Positions 33,955-45,759 are shown, counted from the first letter of the stretch. The stretch is DNA of 64,000 nt from Ehretia macrophylla (GCA_037974665.1 CM075778.1:8049001-8113000), one strand, 5' to 3'. Numbers and translations: made by a program. The notes: generated from the letters alone by a model not told the origin.

Positions 33955-34365
33955 GGTTGTGATTGGTACACTAGAACAGGGTTGAGAATGAAATGATATT
34001 TCCAACTCCATTTCAATTCTCATACTTGGTATGAAAGAATGAATTTGAAAATCTCATTCCAAAGGTAATTTCATTTTTATGTACATGGGATTACCCATTC
34101 TAGAGCAAACAATAACTAATATATCTCAAAACATAACATTTATATATAGTTTATTTTGCAGCAGTAGTAGTAATAATAATAATAATAATAAAAATAACTA
34201 CATAATATAATAATAAATTAAAAATAAATAAATAATAAAAATAAAAATATAATAATAACAATAATAATAAAAATAAATAAATAAATAAATGATAATAATA
34301 AAAAATAAGAAAAAATAATAATCATTAAAAATAATAATAATAATAACAATAACAATAATAATAAC

Positions 34366-34435
<70 letters not shown>

Positions 34436-34506
34436 TGATGATGATGATGATGATGATATTTGTTATTATCATTGTTATTATTGTAATTTTTGAAAAGATA
34501 TCAACA

Positions 34507-34577
<71 letters not shown>

Positions 34578-34812
34578 GATGATGTTGTTGTTTACAGTTA
34601 TGTTTATGTTTATTCTTATTTTTAATACTACAATAATAAAAGGGCAATTTAATTATATTATATAAGTCATTCTCATTACTACGTACTCTTCATTTCTAGC
34701 TCATACTAAGTATGTCATTCCGATTCGCAAATTCATTCAATTCTCAATTGCATTTCATTACTTAGCTCATTCCATTCATGTCTAAATTTATTCCAATGTA
34801 TCAATTGCTACC
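33955..34812. mobile_element. Harbinger-like element swollen by microsatellites
   Basis: Ends GGTTGTGATTGGTACA and inverse of ATCAATTGCTACC, with TTA at 33952-33954 and 34813-34815 (the 3-bp duplication of PIF/Harbinger). The arms contain AGAATGAAATG words in inverted order. The centre is (TAA)n, (GAT)n and (ATT)n. Confidence 0.65.
34366..34577. repeat. Self-complementary microsatellite (AAT)n-(GAT)n-(ATT)n
   Basis: AAT repeats at about 34366-34431, GAT to about 34457, and ATT at 34507-34577. The first and last tracts are complementary and can fold. Poly-Ile frames read through them are artefacts. Confidence 0.9.
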
Positions 34813-35390
34813 TTAGTCTTCATGTAAGTATGATTATGACTGTAATACAATCCATGAATAGAATCAGATTATGTCATACTGACAAACTATAAACATTCAT
34901 ACACAAGTGTCTCATGAGGATTACTTACATGATTATAACATATAACATATAATTGACTCATAGTAAAACCCCATGTGATTTGTTATATTGTCAGTCATGT
35001 CAAGTAACTTGTTTCACAACAAGTGCTCATATGTTTGCTATTACAACATGAGACTCATTTCTCTTATCATTAATATCTCATAGTAATCAAGACAACAAAC
35101 AATATGTCAATTAATCTGGACTAATTTTCACCCAATTAATTGTCCTATGATCAAGAACCAAATTTGAGAATTGTTTGGACTAAAGATGTGGGTCACTCAT
35201 ATTCTTAACTCTCTTAAAAATAGGATCTAGGACTTATTCATATAATTAATAGTATAGAGAAAACATAAATTGCCCATTAATTATATAGATAATACAAGTG
35301 ACGTAAACATACTCAAAACCAAAGACGTCCTCATGTGTTTAATATGATATAATCCGCGAGTCAACATTCAGGTGATGAGTACGGTTGTAC

Positions 35391-36668
35391 CTTGTTTCCT
35401 TCTCCTTCTAATACTCCATAAGATGGCCAATGAGGTCAGAAGCACAAATAATGCAGAGACTGAGGCTACAACCGGAATAATAACCTTGTTTCTCTTTTTG
35501 GATGGAGGAATTTTACAAGCATCCATACTATTCATCACAAGATAGTGCGCGTTAGACGTAGATACAAATGACTTTCCACTATTGATTAACCTGTATATAC
35601 TACTACTAATTCCTCTTGCATGAAAGGGAGAAATCACTCGATAGTATTTAATTATCATGTAAAATTGTAAACAATAGTGCATAAGGTTAAGAAACAGAGT
35701 TGACCTCAACGATAAGCGACCCTCTTGCGACTTCTCCAGGAGCTTTGTTGGAATTGGTCCACTGAAGTTGTTACCTTTTAAGTTTCTGCAAACGATGGCC
35801 AATTGAAGCCTTTCGCTTACTGCATTATCTAAATTTTACTTGTACGCATATAGTACAAGTTTTGGTTCGTAGTATCTTACAGAAATTTCAGCGACTCTAG
35901 TTCACCGAGAAATGCAGGCACCTCTCCAGTTAACTTGTTATTTGATAAGTCCCTGAAATATGATTTTACATCCTCATCAAATGTGAGCATAAATGACAAT
36001 GGTTAGCTCGCTTATTATATTACGCCCCTTTTAAAAGATTAAACTTTTATACAAGAGTTTATTATATATTTATTTATTTCCTCAACATGCCCTTTATATC
36101 TAGGCAGATTCTTTTTCTTTTTAGCTTTACATGTGGAAAGCTTTAATGGTTTTAAATGAGTAGCCGCAAGATTTGATATTGAATTGTCACCTAATCTCAA
36201 GCTTCAATTGTTACAGAGAGATCAATTATTGTATTTATTATTATTTTCAACATTGTTCCACAACAAATATACTTAGGGTATCTCCAATGGATGTTACTAT
36301 TCATAAAAACTTACTATTTTTGGTAATTTTTTTAGAGACGCGGCCTCTATTTTAATTCAAATTTCTAATGGGACTTACCACTTTTTAAAGATTTGAGTTA
36401 AAATAGAGATTTAATTTACTTTTTTGGCAACAAATTTAGAGACCCAAAAAGTGATTGAGTTTCTATTTTGGTGTAAATGTCTTAAAAATGGTGGGCCCCA
36501 TTAAAAATTTGAGTTAAAATAGAGACCCGAATCTCTAAAAATTACCAAAAATAATAAGTTTTTGTGAATAGTAACAATCATTGGAGATACCCTTACAAAG
36601 TTTGCAACATTGTAAGATTTGATATTGAAGGAGCTATCAACCCGGTTATCCCACTCAAGGATAGGTTC
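35391..36668 (-). pseudogene. Receptor-kinase exons 5-8: LRRs and membrane segment
   Basis: Exons 5 and 6 are exactly 72 bases each, one LRR per exon (LSGITGLIAPSISNLTMLQT; LSNNKLTGEVPAFLGEL). Exon 7 (81 bases) reads NLKGNNFSGPIPTKLLEKSQ. Exon 8 carries the membrane helix VIIPVVASVSALFVLLTSL and basic IRRRRKQ. Exon 8 lacks the usual NPNLC motif, so its acceptor is the least certain boundary. The MITE at 36276-36592 abuts the exon 5 donor. Confidence 0.75.
36276..36592. mobile_element. Tourist-like MITE, 317 bp, TSD TTA
   Basis: GGGTATCTCCAATGGATG at the left and its inverse at the right (CATTGGAGATACCC), with arms pairing over about 65 bases. TTA at 36273-36275 and 36593-36595. Located in intron 5 of the receptor kinase, starting at intron position +5. 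Confidence 0.85.
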
Positions 36669-36719
36669 CTGATTGCAACGACAAAATTTTGTGAAGAGAT
36701 AATTCATGAATAAATGAAG

Positions 36720-37049
36720 AGGCTACAAATAATATACAAATAATATAAGTACGTAAAAACACTTATGTACATAGTTTACAATTAGAGAGTTGTAGAAAAG
36801 TTAAGATATTATAGTATTCCATGGCATTTAGGTTTTCTCATCAAGTTCTTTTGTTCTATAATCGTTTCCATAGATGAGTATTGTTACATATCACTTTATT
36901 TTTATTACTTAATTACCACATTCTTTATGGATGTTTAGTAGGCATACTAAAATAACAAACCTTTTAATTTCTCCTTCTTTCAGCATGTCAAATAAACATC
37001 CACATAGGAGTTAGTAACTGGGTGATAAAAATAGGGTAAGAGTTAATAA
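36720..37049. other. Receptor-kinase intron 4, right part
   Basis: AT-rich intron sequence. GGGTGATAAAAATAGGGTA occurs at 37019-37037 and again after the next element (about 37888-37906). No coding sequence. Confidence 0.5.
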
Positions 37050-37876
37050 GAGTAAAATGCATCATACTCCCTTGTATTTTCATAAAGTTGCATCATAAAC
37101 CTTGTATTTTAAAAAGATGCATTATAAACCCCTTGTTATCAAAAATGTTGCATATTCCCCCATGCCGTCTATTTTTCTGTCAATTTTGACATTGGATGCA
37201 ATACATGCACCTATGATGCAAATATGACATTTATCAAGATGTAAAACATATGGATAAAGACAAAAATACGCTATTTCTCAAGCATATTATAAAATGAAGA
37301 ATATTGTAAATACCACCCTCTGATATTAAACACGTTACAAATATCCTCTTATGATATCAAAAAGGTTGCAAATATCTCATTCGACTAATTTATTTTTGCA
37401 GGAAACTCAATGAATGGTTGAAGAAAATTTTTAAATTAGTATCAATACACCTTTACTTTGAAATAGACCAAAAAATATGCCGAAAAATAAAAAATCAGAA
37501 AAATGACACTCATTTCGGAATTAAGCAACTATCATACATTTACTTTGAATCACGTTCTTCTACAACCATAATGCATATTCAAATTAATGCGTACTTAGGC
37601 TTTTTCAAGTGTTTTCGTTTGGTTTCTTTCTCTAGGATTTTAGAAAGGGAGAGTTTAGACTTTGGTAAAGTTGTTTTGCAAATGGTGAAATAAGATTAAA
37701 TGAGGGCAATTTCATCCTTTAACAATACTAACTAACGAAGTTAAACAAAATTTAACTTTGGGGCGTGCATGCAATATTTTTCATAACACGGGGTGGGTCT
37801 ATAACGCTACTTTTCAAAATACAAAAGTTATGATACAACTTTATGAAAATACAGGGAGGTATGATGCATTCTACTC
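37050..37876. mobile_element. Mutator-like MITE, 827 bp
   Basis: GAGTAAAATGCATCATACT at the left pairs with the inverse of the right end (GTATGATGCATTCTACTC), arms over about 110 bases. The flanks AGTTAATAA (37041-37049) and AATTAGTAA (37877-37885) are a 9-bp duplication with two changes. Shares its GAGTA-type ends with 32377-32862 and 38438-39461. No transposase. Confidence 0.75.
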
Positions 37877-37885
37877 AATTAGTAA

Positions 37886-38437
37886 TTGGGTGATAAAAAT
37901 AGGGTAGTATGTGTTGGTTTTGGAGGGAAATGTTTTGTAGTAGTTGATAAAATTGATTTGAAAGAATAAAGACTTGATGAGAGAATTTGTAAGAGAATTG
38001 AGAAGTATTTGGATTTGGAGGAATTGATATGTTATTAATTCTTTTTGGCATGGTACAAATACTGGAGAAGCTCATATTTATAACCCACCGTGGAGAATTC
38101 TAGTCACTATATATTTGTGTAAAATATCAAAGATATTTCCTAAAAGTCAAGATAACTTTTCTATAAAGTTAATTAGATATTGTAGTGAAAAAATCTAAGA
38201 TTTTACTTTTCTAAATTTTCTTAGATATTTCAAAGATAATAATCTATAAATTTTTATCATTGAAATCTTTATGTTTGTGCCACTAGCTTGGATCATATAA
38301 TTGGGCTACTTAATAATTTATTGATGCAAATAAACATTAACCCAAAGAATTTTAACAGTATATGTCATTTCTCATCAACAGGCTCTTAACGATAGAAATT
38401 TTTCAGCACACCTTATTAAATTGAAAAGTTTTATAAT
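37886..38437. other. Receptor-kinase intron 4, middle part
   Basis: AT-rich, no frames or repeats assigned beyond the flanking elements. Confidence 0.5.
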
Positions 38438-39461
38438 GAGTAAAATATTTCTATAGTCATTAAATTATCTCATGAGTCCTATTGGTCATTCAATTATTTT
38501 TGGACTTAAAAGGACCATTAGTTTATCAATTGGGTTTTGTTTTGATAATTCCGTCCATTTTTAGTTAAAATAGATTAACTATTAGGGATAAAATCGTAAA
38601 ATCACTTATACTAATTATATTTTTGCCACAACATAAAATTTATTTATAATTCTACAGCAATTGTTTAAAATACTATAAAAACACTTCTACCAAGATATGA
38701 ACACAGGTCTTTTTTGAAAAATAAAAGTCCATCACCATTAGGCCACAAGACAATTGTAAACATAAATCCTATGCTTTCATATGTAAGTGGATCTATTCTT
38801 GACGAAAACAAAACGAACGGCCAAACCCGGTCGAGCATCCCCACCCTCCGCTAAACTCATCCCCCCCAACATCCCAAGCTGAACTTCTCCCCAAGCTAAA
38901 CCCCCCATTCCAACCCCAACCACATCCCCCCCCCCCCCCCCCCCCCCCCCCGCCACCACATATATTTATACATGTATACATATATATTGTGTGTGATATA
39001 TATATATATATATATGTATGTGAGTGTGTATGTCTATAGTATATATGGCTGTTTAGGGTGTGCATATCCTATATATGTGTGTATGTACGGTAGCCGGTAG
39101 GGACTGGACATTTTTAATAGCAACTTAAATCAACAAGTGCACTGTAGCTCAGTGGTGATGTCTTTTAATTTTCAAATAAATGACATGGGTTCAAGCAATG
39201 GTAAAAAATAAAAAAAAATTATGGACTTTTAAACAATTAGGGTAGAATTACAAATAAGTTTTATTTAGTGACAAAAATATAATTAGTATAATTAGTTTTA
39301 CGGTTTTATCCCTAATTTTTGGTCTATTATAATAGAAAAATATATGGAATGGTCAAAACATAACCTAATTAATAAAGTAGTGATTTTTTAGGACCAAAAA
39401 CAGTTGAATGGTCAAAATAGAACTCAATAAATAGTTTAGTGGCGTTAGAAATACTTTACAC
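38438..39461. mobile_element. Long-hairpin Mutator-like element, 1024 bp, TSD TTTTATAAT
   Basis: Exact 9-bp repeats TTTTATAAT at 38429-38437 and 39462-39470. Ends GAGTAAAATATTTCT and GTGTAAAGTATTTCT (inverse of the right end) begin arms of about 320 bases that pair imperfectly. The arms include a tRNA-like A-box and B-box pattern (GTAGCTCAGTGGTGATG... GGGTTCAAGC at 39145-39195). The loop holds a 26-base C-run (38926-38951) and TA/TG repeats. No protein. Confidence 0.8.
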
Positions 39462-39664
39462 TTTTATAATTTTTCCAAAGAATGTTATGTACTATGACCC
39501 ATTAAGGCATTAAGCAATAAAAAATCTTTTGGCAAAATTAGACTTATGGAAAATGGTTCAGGAAAGCCACAGTTTCATACTGAAATTTTGGAAAAGCACA
39601 GATGACATTGAAGCGGATAAAAATAGAAAATTGTAAATATTTTGCGAAAAAACCAGTGTCTTAC

Positions 39665-41310
39665 AGTGATACGATCCTGGGGGAATTGAAACCATCGTAG
39701 CTGCAATTCACACCAATCCATACATAAGATTTCGGTGCACATGGATCACCTTGCCAGTTACTTTTTCATACGATACATCGACTTGATGGCCATTATAGCA
39801 GCATCTAAACATTCCATATTAGATATGCATTCAGGAAACATGGGATAGAAGAAATGGACATATAAGAAGTTTAGAAACGATCAATGCGACTATGCAGCTT
39901 ATGTCAGTTCTTAAAAAGTAAAAGAAACTAAAAGTACTTACAGTCTTTTTCATCCGTTGGTGAGTGTAAAAGTTTCCTCAGGCCATAAATCTCGATGGCG
40001 TTTATGATAGGTGGAAGGGTTGAACTTTCGGTTTTATTCAACGAAATTTCAATCCTGGAACTATTTCCTTGTTCAGTCTTTGATAAGTAAGAAACTAATG
40101 ACAAGTATTTTGGAACGAACGTGAGTACGTATTGTCCATTGATGTAGAGGTCGAACTCTCTGGATTGGTTGACTTTAAGTACTTCAAGTTCAGCAAAGTA
40201 TGTGTAAAAGTAGAACCCATCATAAGAATTATTATTCACCCATGTGAATCTTAAAGGATGGCTAGAGTTTAATGGTGCCACGGCTGTGCTCGTGACAGCA
40301 GATGGCCATGCAAGCTCTGGTTTTGGGGGAGACAATGCATGGACAGTTAAGTTCGTACTTATTGCAGTTAACTCCGTACTTGTTTCTTCTCTATTGGACA
40401 GAAGGCCTGAGGGCTCCCAAATGCGATCATAGATATCACCTTTGTACCTAAGTAGATATTGAGAAAAACTACGTGAGACTTGGGTGATACAAATTAAAGA
40501 GCAATTTTTACTGTGACCACCAATTATATATAGTTTATTTCCAAAATTCTAACCTGATTTGGCCTTTTGTGGAGCCCAAATCCACACGTGCGAAGAGTAG
40601 TAGTGATTCGGATGTAGAAGTTCCATACTCATCATTGTTCATTGGCCTTAATTCCAATGCTGATATGAAAGGTGTTCCGCGGCCTTTGTTTACCAGACAA
40701 ACATGTATAATATTTGATGATGAAGGGGTATAAATGATCTCCTTCTCTATAAAGTTGTAGGCAACATCAGTAATGTTGACCGAATCCCAGTAATGAACGT
40801 CAATATGGATGTCAAATACTGGTGAGTTACTCTTGACATCATACGCTCCGTGGTAGAAGCTTGCCCTTATTAAATATTGATGGAATTCCCCTTGGGCAGG
40901 TCGTAGAATATAGCAGTTTCTGATACCCTCAGCAAAGCTTCGTACATTTAACAATTGCCTGGAAACAAAATCAAAATCCATGTTAGAAGGAGATATACTC
41001 ATACTTTTGCCGGTGTCTACCAAGCCTGCATCTGAAACGTATCGTATGCCCGTTATCGCATCTGTATAGTTGGTATCTTCAGAGGTTCCACAATCTAAGC
41101 TTAAGAAGCCTGTGGAAGAAGAGAAAGAGCTAATTGATATCATTAGGTATAAATAAATATTCAGCCACATAGTTAAAAGTATCTATCATGACACTAGTCT
41201 ATCTCGTTCGCATTACCTGACTGATTATCCTGGGCACCAATAACTACTGCAGGAAACAAAGCACAAAGTAACACAAGGAAGAAACACTGTAATAACAACT
41301 CCATGAGCAT
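39665..41310 (-). pseudogene. Receptor-kinase exons 1-4: signal peptide and malectin-like domain
   Basis: Exon 1 encodes MLMELLLQCFFLVLLCALFP, a signal peptide, ending AQDNQSG. Exon 2 has SLDCGTSEDTNYTDAITGI and YLIRASFYHGAYD, typical of the malectin-like domain start. Exon 3 has DRIWEP, YFYTYFAELEVL, FDLYING and INAIEIYGL. Exon 4 has GDPCAPKSYVWIGVNCSY and PRIVSL. Exons 1-3 are clean. Exon 4 has an extra base just before NWQGDPC-type sequence. An in-frame upstream ATG (41379) lies in the adjoining LTR-like repeat and is not preferred. Confidence 0.8.
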
Positions 41311-41322
41311 TGGATTCGTTAC

Positions 41323-41629
41323 TGTTGGATTTGGATTTTGGGTCGCCCTAGATGGGCAGACCCGACCCATTAGACCCAAGTGTGGGAAGTTGGGTAACTT
41401 TCCATCACTGGATATTTAAGCCCAATATACTAATAGAAGGACGTACGTTCTATTAGTATCAGATACAAGAAACAGAAAGTTATTAAAAAAACTCTCTTAA
41501 AAGCATATACATCAAAAAGGTTATTTAGGTTGTGAATTAACAGAGCACAAGACTGTATTGTGCACTTGGATTTACGACACACGCAGTAGAACAAGCATAT
41601 CCAACGATCAAATCTATTACACTACATAA
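41323..41629. repeat. LTR-like sequence next to the receptor-kinase start
   Basis: It begins TGTTGGATTTGGATTTTGGG. It contains a TATTTAAGCCCAATA core like an LTR promoter, then CAGATACAAGAAACAG, and the typical Copia tail TTGGATTTACGACACACGC. The right boundary and target duplication are not proven. If real, it is antisense to the gene and ends 12 bases before its ATG. It also contains the palindrome TACTAATAGAA/TTCTATTAGTA at 41429-41459. Confidence 0.5.
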
Positions 41630-41639
41630 AAAGTTAATT

Positions 41640-42646
41640 TTCTTTTATAACATTAAACAGTGTATGAAGATATTGAATTTAGATTTAAAATTCTTCAGTT
41701 ACTACACTCTTTTGAGGGATTTTAACCTTATTAATGCACTTACTTAGAAGATGAAAAAGAAACTTATATATCAGTGCACTATTGAAATGCTAGATATTAT
41801 GGATTATTTTTATCGTTCATTTATTTTTTTAATATATATACTTAATTGGTATCTCAACGAACAAATGACATGTTACCAGCCACGTGGCAAGATTTATATG
41901 GTGCCCATTTATGAATCAATCATATACAGTTAATTTGTGGTACTAATTATCAATACAAAATGTGTACAGAAATTCGTGATCGATATTGACCATTTAGTCT
42001 TCTCTAATTGGCGATTAGCTGTATCTTTGCCTGAGTCCATAAAATTATTTTGGTGGGTCATGCATGAAGAAATTTATGTTGGGTACATCATGATTTTTGA
42101 GCGGGGGTCAAAAAGTGAAGGTGAGAAAGAAGAAAAAGCAACTCCATTCTAAATTTCGGATTTTGGCATAGTCACGGTTTTCATGTGTCATGAAACATTA
42201 TGGAGGTTTAAATTTCAAATAATTTTTGAATTTTTCAAGTGGTATATCAGTTAGCATGAAATAATCAGTTTTTACATGTATTAGTATGAAAACCAATTCA
42301 ATACGAAAGCTTGACCAAAAAACAACAACAATAATAATAAAAATAAAAAAATCAGTAAGAAAGATTAAATGATTGTACATAATCTAGAAGATTGAATTAT
42401 ATTGGGAAAGATTACGAGTTGATTTTGTTTGAGACTTAATTAAGGGTCCAGATACTTTTTTAACAAATGAACAATTAAATTTTTTTTCTAATAACATGGA
42501 CGAAAATATAATAGCTAGTGGATTGTTATTAGGGAATTCAAATCCCTAAAGCTCAAAGCACTTTGATGTGCAAACATGGAGGAAAATGTAATAGCTAGTG
42601 GACTGTTCAAAAGCCAGAAACTAGGTAGCTAGAAGATTCCCTCAAT
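41640..42646. other. Intergenic, nothing recognised
   Basis: Upstream of the receptor-kinase relict. Short chance frames only (the longest 71 codons at 41937). No promoter element claimed. Confidence 0.5.
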
Positions 42647-42649
42647 TAA

Positions 42650-43154
42650 GACCGTCCTCAATGGAAGCTTTAAATTGAGGGGCTCTAAAAATAAATTTAG
42701 AGCCCCTTTACTTTTTAGAGCCCCATTTAGAGTCCTATGTGTTTTTTAGGGGCTCTAAAAAAAATTTATCCCCAGTGGGAGCTCTAAATTTAAAGATCTA
42801 TGGTGGGACCGGCCGTCCCTTCCATTTTTTTGAGCCTAAGTTGTCAATTTTTTTATTTTTATTTTTTTGGTTAAAGTTATCAGTCAGATGTCAAATTTGA
42901 TTTGTTGAAGAGACCTATGTGGTCAAATCTGATTTGAAAGTGACCTATGTGGGCTCTAAATTTTTTTGTTTTTTTCTTTGTTGAACAAAATGGAGCCCGG
43001 ACTCTAAATTTGTTAAAATATGATAATTTTGCATCAAAAATTTGGATTTGGGGCTCTATATGTACCATTGGTATTGCTTTTTTTTCTTCTAAAGTCTCTA
43101 TATTTACTAAAAAGTTGTAATTATTGTATTTTAAAGCCTCCATTAAGGATGCCC
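42650..43154. mobile_element. Tourist/Harbinger-like MITE, 505 bp, TSD TAA
   Basis: GACCGTCCTCAATGGAAGC at the left and the inverse of the right end (GCCTCCATTAAGGATGCCC). TAA at 42647-42649 and 43155-43157. Internal inverted words GGGGCTCTAAA/TTTAGAGCCCC. Non-coding. Confidence 0.75.
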
Positions 43155-43157
43155 TAA

Positions 43158-44329
43158 GAAACTACTACTTTAGTGCGATAGCCTATTTTACTCGTCATCT
43201 AACGAAATTTTTTGCTAACAATCCATTAATGATTAGAAGAAATGTAGACTGTACACAAAAAACTACATGGGATGATTTATCGAGACTTGGAATTTAGGCC
43301 TATCAAAGTTGAAGACAGAAATCATGGACTTTACAGAAAATAAGAGTATCGATTGTGCATGATTTTGAGTTGATTTTAATAAATAGATATATACTTTGCT
43401 TATTTAATAAAAAAAAAAAAAAAAAAAGAGTATCGATTGTGTTATTAAGAAAATAATGTTTACATGAGTGCTGTGCCTTCTATAGGCTTGTGAACACTCG
43501 AGCCAAGAGAAAAGGAATCTTCTAGAAGCTAACTAATAATCCTAACTAGAGTAGGACTACAATAATTATGGTGCAACGTATACTTGACATGAGGTAAATA
43601 TTGATGGGAACATATATGTTTAGAAGTAGTCTTTTGGATGTTGCTATTTGACGTATTGAAGTAAATATATATACTACTTTGACCCGATCCATCAATTCCT
43701 GAATATCAGCCATTAACTTTGCCTTTGCTACATCAGTCACTTTATATGGGCGATAAGGAATGGTTGGTTTTGGGTCTCTCCTTTGTAATTATGATTAATT
43801 AGAATTGATAAGATCACTTATTTATTTAATTAAAACAATTAAAATTAATAGAATTTCTTAATTATTTAACTAAAAATGAAGCATAAAAGACATGGAGTTG
43901 TTCTTTGGCAAGTCGTATCACAACTAATTTTATACCACTATTATCATTGATCTACAAATAGAACTTTGTTTATGCTAGTGGACACCATGCCTCTATTAAA
44001 ATTTTTATTCCCTTTTTTTTCTCTTGTGCTATTGTCTCTATTGCTTGATTGTATTCACTGAATGATGATAACATGCATATTTATTTAGCAGTGAATTTGA
44101 TACCAGCGTCTGTATTTTACGAAAATGTCATGAAAAAGGGTAAAAGAAACCTAAAGCAAAGTTTGTTGAAAAGGTACAAGTTTTTATATTTTGCCTATTC
44201 TTTTCTTGAAATTTTTTTCTCAAATTCTAGGATTTTTCAAAAAAAAAAAAAAATGCACATATTAGAAGATGAGTAATACTTTATCTCAGCGTAGTAATGT
44301 TTCATCCCTCATTGTAAGGTAAGAATTAA
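43158..44329. other. Intergenic, nothing recognised
   Basis: AT-rich, with an A-run at 43410-43427 that follows TTTAATA and may be an old retroposon tail. No gene. Confidence 0.45.
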
Positions 44330-44700
44330 CTTTTAAGGGTCTATCCAACTTAATTTTTATACACTTAAAAACACTTCTTGTGAGTTTAGAAGATGAAACT
44401 AATATGTTTTTTACATTTTTTAAAGAGCTTTAAAAGTTGAAGCTAAAAAAAATAAGAAACTCCAAATAGGCGCTTTTAAAGAAAGACTTTTAAAAAACTG
44501 TTTTTACATCATAGAGGAAATTGTTTTTCCTTTTTCTTTCATTAAATATACCCTCAATATCTTTGAAAGCTCAATAATGCCTTCAAAATTTTGTAAAATT
44601 CCAACATTACCCAATATACGCCAAACAATCAACGACTTTAATTTGTTCAACAACACTTCTAACCAAATTCGTCTCAATTGTTTAAAATTACCCAATTTAG
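44330..44700. repeat. Dispersed repeat related to 29-437
   Basis: Shares TGTGAGTTTAGAAG followed by GAAACTAAT, TTTAAAGAG and GAAACTCCAAAT with 29-437 and the 8545/26660 copies. Ends are not resolved. Confidence 0.5.
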
Positions 44701-45759
44701 TATTTGTTTTCTAAAATTTTAAATTCGTCCTTATTGTTCAAAATTAGTTATTTAGTCTTTATTATTTTTGAAAATATTTTAATTTAGACCCAGCCTAAAA
44801 TGGCTAAATTAAAATTTTTTGGGAACCAATAGGGACTAAACTAATTTTTTTAAGAAACAAGAGGGACTCTAATGGATCATTTGAACAATAGAGACAAATT
44901 TGATTTTTTTTTAAATAATAGAGAATAAACAATACGGATGAAATTAAAAAAATTTAAACAATAGAGACCAAATTGAAACTTTTGGAGAACAATAGGGACT
45001 CAAGGTGAAAGTTTCCCTAATATGTATGATGAAAGTTAGGACATATATTCTCTTCATTATATATGTGGCTTCTAGTGACGAGTGTAACAATATTTTCTAT
45101 AAAGATTTTACAATTCATGATATGTATCTTACGATTTGGTTCTATTCATGATGTAATATCCCATATCAGCAAAATATTGTGAATTTGAGTGGTTTATAAG
45201 AGGGTGTTGTAGGTATAAGAAATAAATTGCGTTAACTATTTTGAGCCAGTAGAAAAGAAACCCAAGTAGTCATTTCTTCTGCCTACAACACCTGTTATGC
45301 TTGCGGGCTCGGAGTTTTATGCTCAGGGCATGACACACGAGTAAAATGATACAAATCAGCATGAGAATCATAAATGTACATGAATCACACCAGATCATGG
45401 TGAATCTTACGATTCAGCTAGCATACGATTACACGGTTTGGTACGATTCACTTTAATGCTACATATAGGTCAAGTCACATTCTTTTTTCTTTTATGTTTA
45501 ATGAAATTGTCTAAATCATAATAAAGCTTAGCCAAACATAATGAAAAAAAAAACCCCTAAAGTGAAGACAAAAAGACCTCTTCTAGTGAATGCATTGTTG
45601 GGTGCTCCGTTTTTTTCCCATTGAGGCCAAACTAAAGCTATACTCGAGAGATAGTTGTTCATACTTTAATAAGGGGTGTATGGATTCTCAAAAAGAGAGG
45701 AGCAATGATGGTCTACATCGGACCCCCAAGATCCTTGGAATTCTCGATGAAAATGAAGG
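44701..45759. other. Intergenic with degenerate inverted-repeat DNA
   Basis: 44700-45010 has TTGTTCAAAATTAG and AACAATAGGGAC words in inverted order, an old MITE-like arm pair. The rest, to 45759, has no recognisable gene. Confidence 0.4.

Larger units (their letters stand above)
28851..41310 (-). pseudogene. Malectin-like LRR receptor kinase (LRR-RLK subfamily I type), broken
   Basis: Thirteen exons: 41310-41217, 41109-40554, 40447-39942, 39804-39665, 36668-36597, 35952-35881, 35785-35705, 35527-35391, 31422-31208, 31003-30877, 30434-30369, 30263-30074 and 29289-28851. Phases agree across the junctions and sum to about 897 codons, the usual length of the family. Order: signal peptide, malectin-like domain, three to four LRRs, one membrane segment, Ser/Thr kinase. 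Lesions: exon 4 has one extra base (140 instead of 139) near 39755-39765. The exon 10 donor reads CT instead of GT at 30876-30875. A TAG stop forms across exons 12 and 13, where the family has Glu. The gene is probably dead unless alternative splicing rescues parts. Its intron 8 spans 4 kb of mobile elements. Function in relatives: cell-surface sensing in defence or growth. Confidence 0.8.

Noticed and set aside
34218-34665. Poly-isoleucine and poly-methionine frames
   Set aside because: They are translations of AAT/ATT/GAT microsatellites.
38777-39065. Gly-rich protein on the minus strand
   Set aside because: Translation of a C-run in the loop of a Mutator-like element.
41311-41379. Longer receptor-kinase N-terminus from 41379
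   Set aside because: The added residues come from the LTR-like repeat and would bury the signal peptide.
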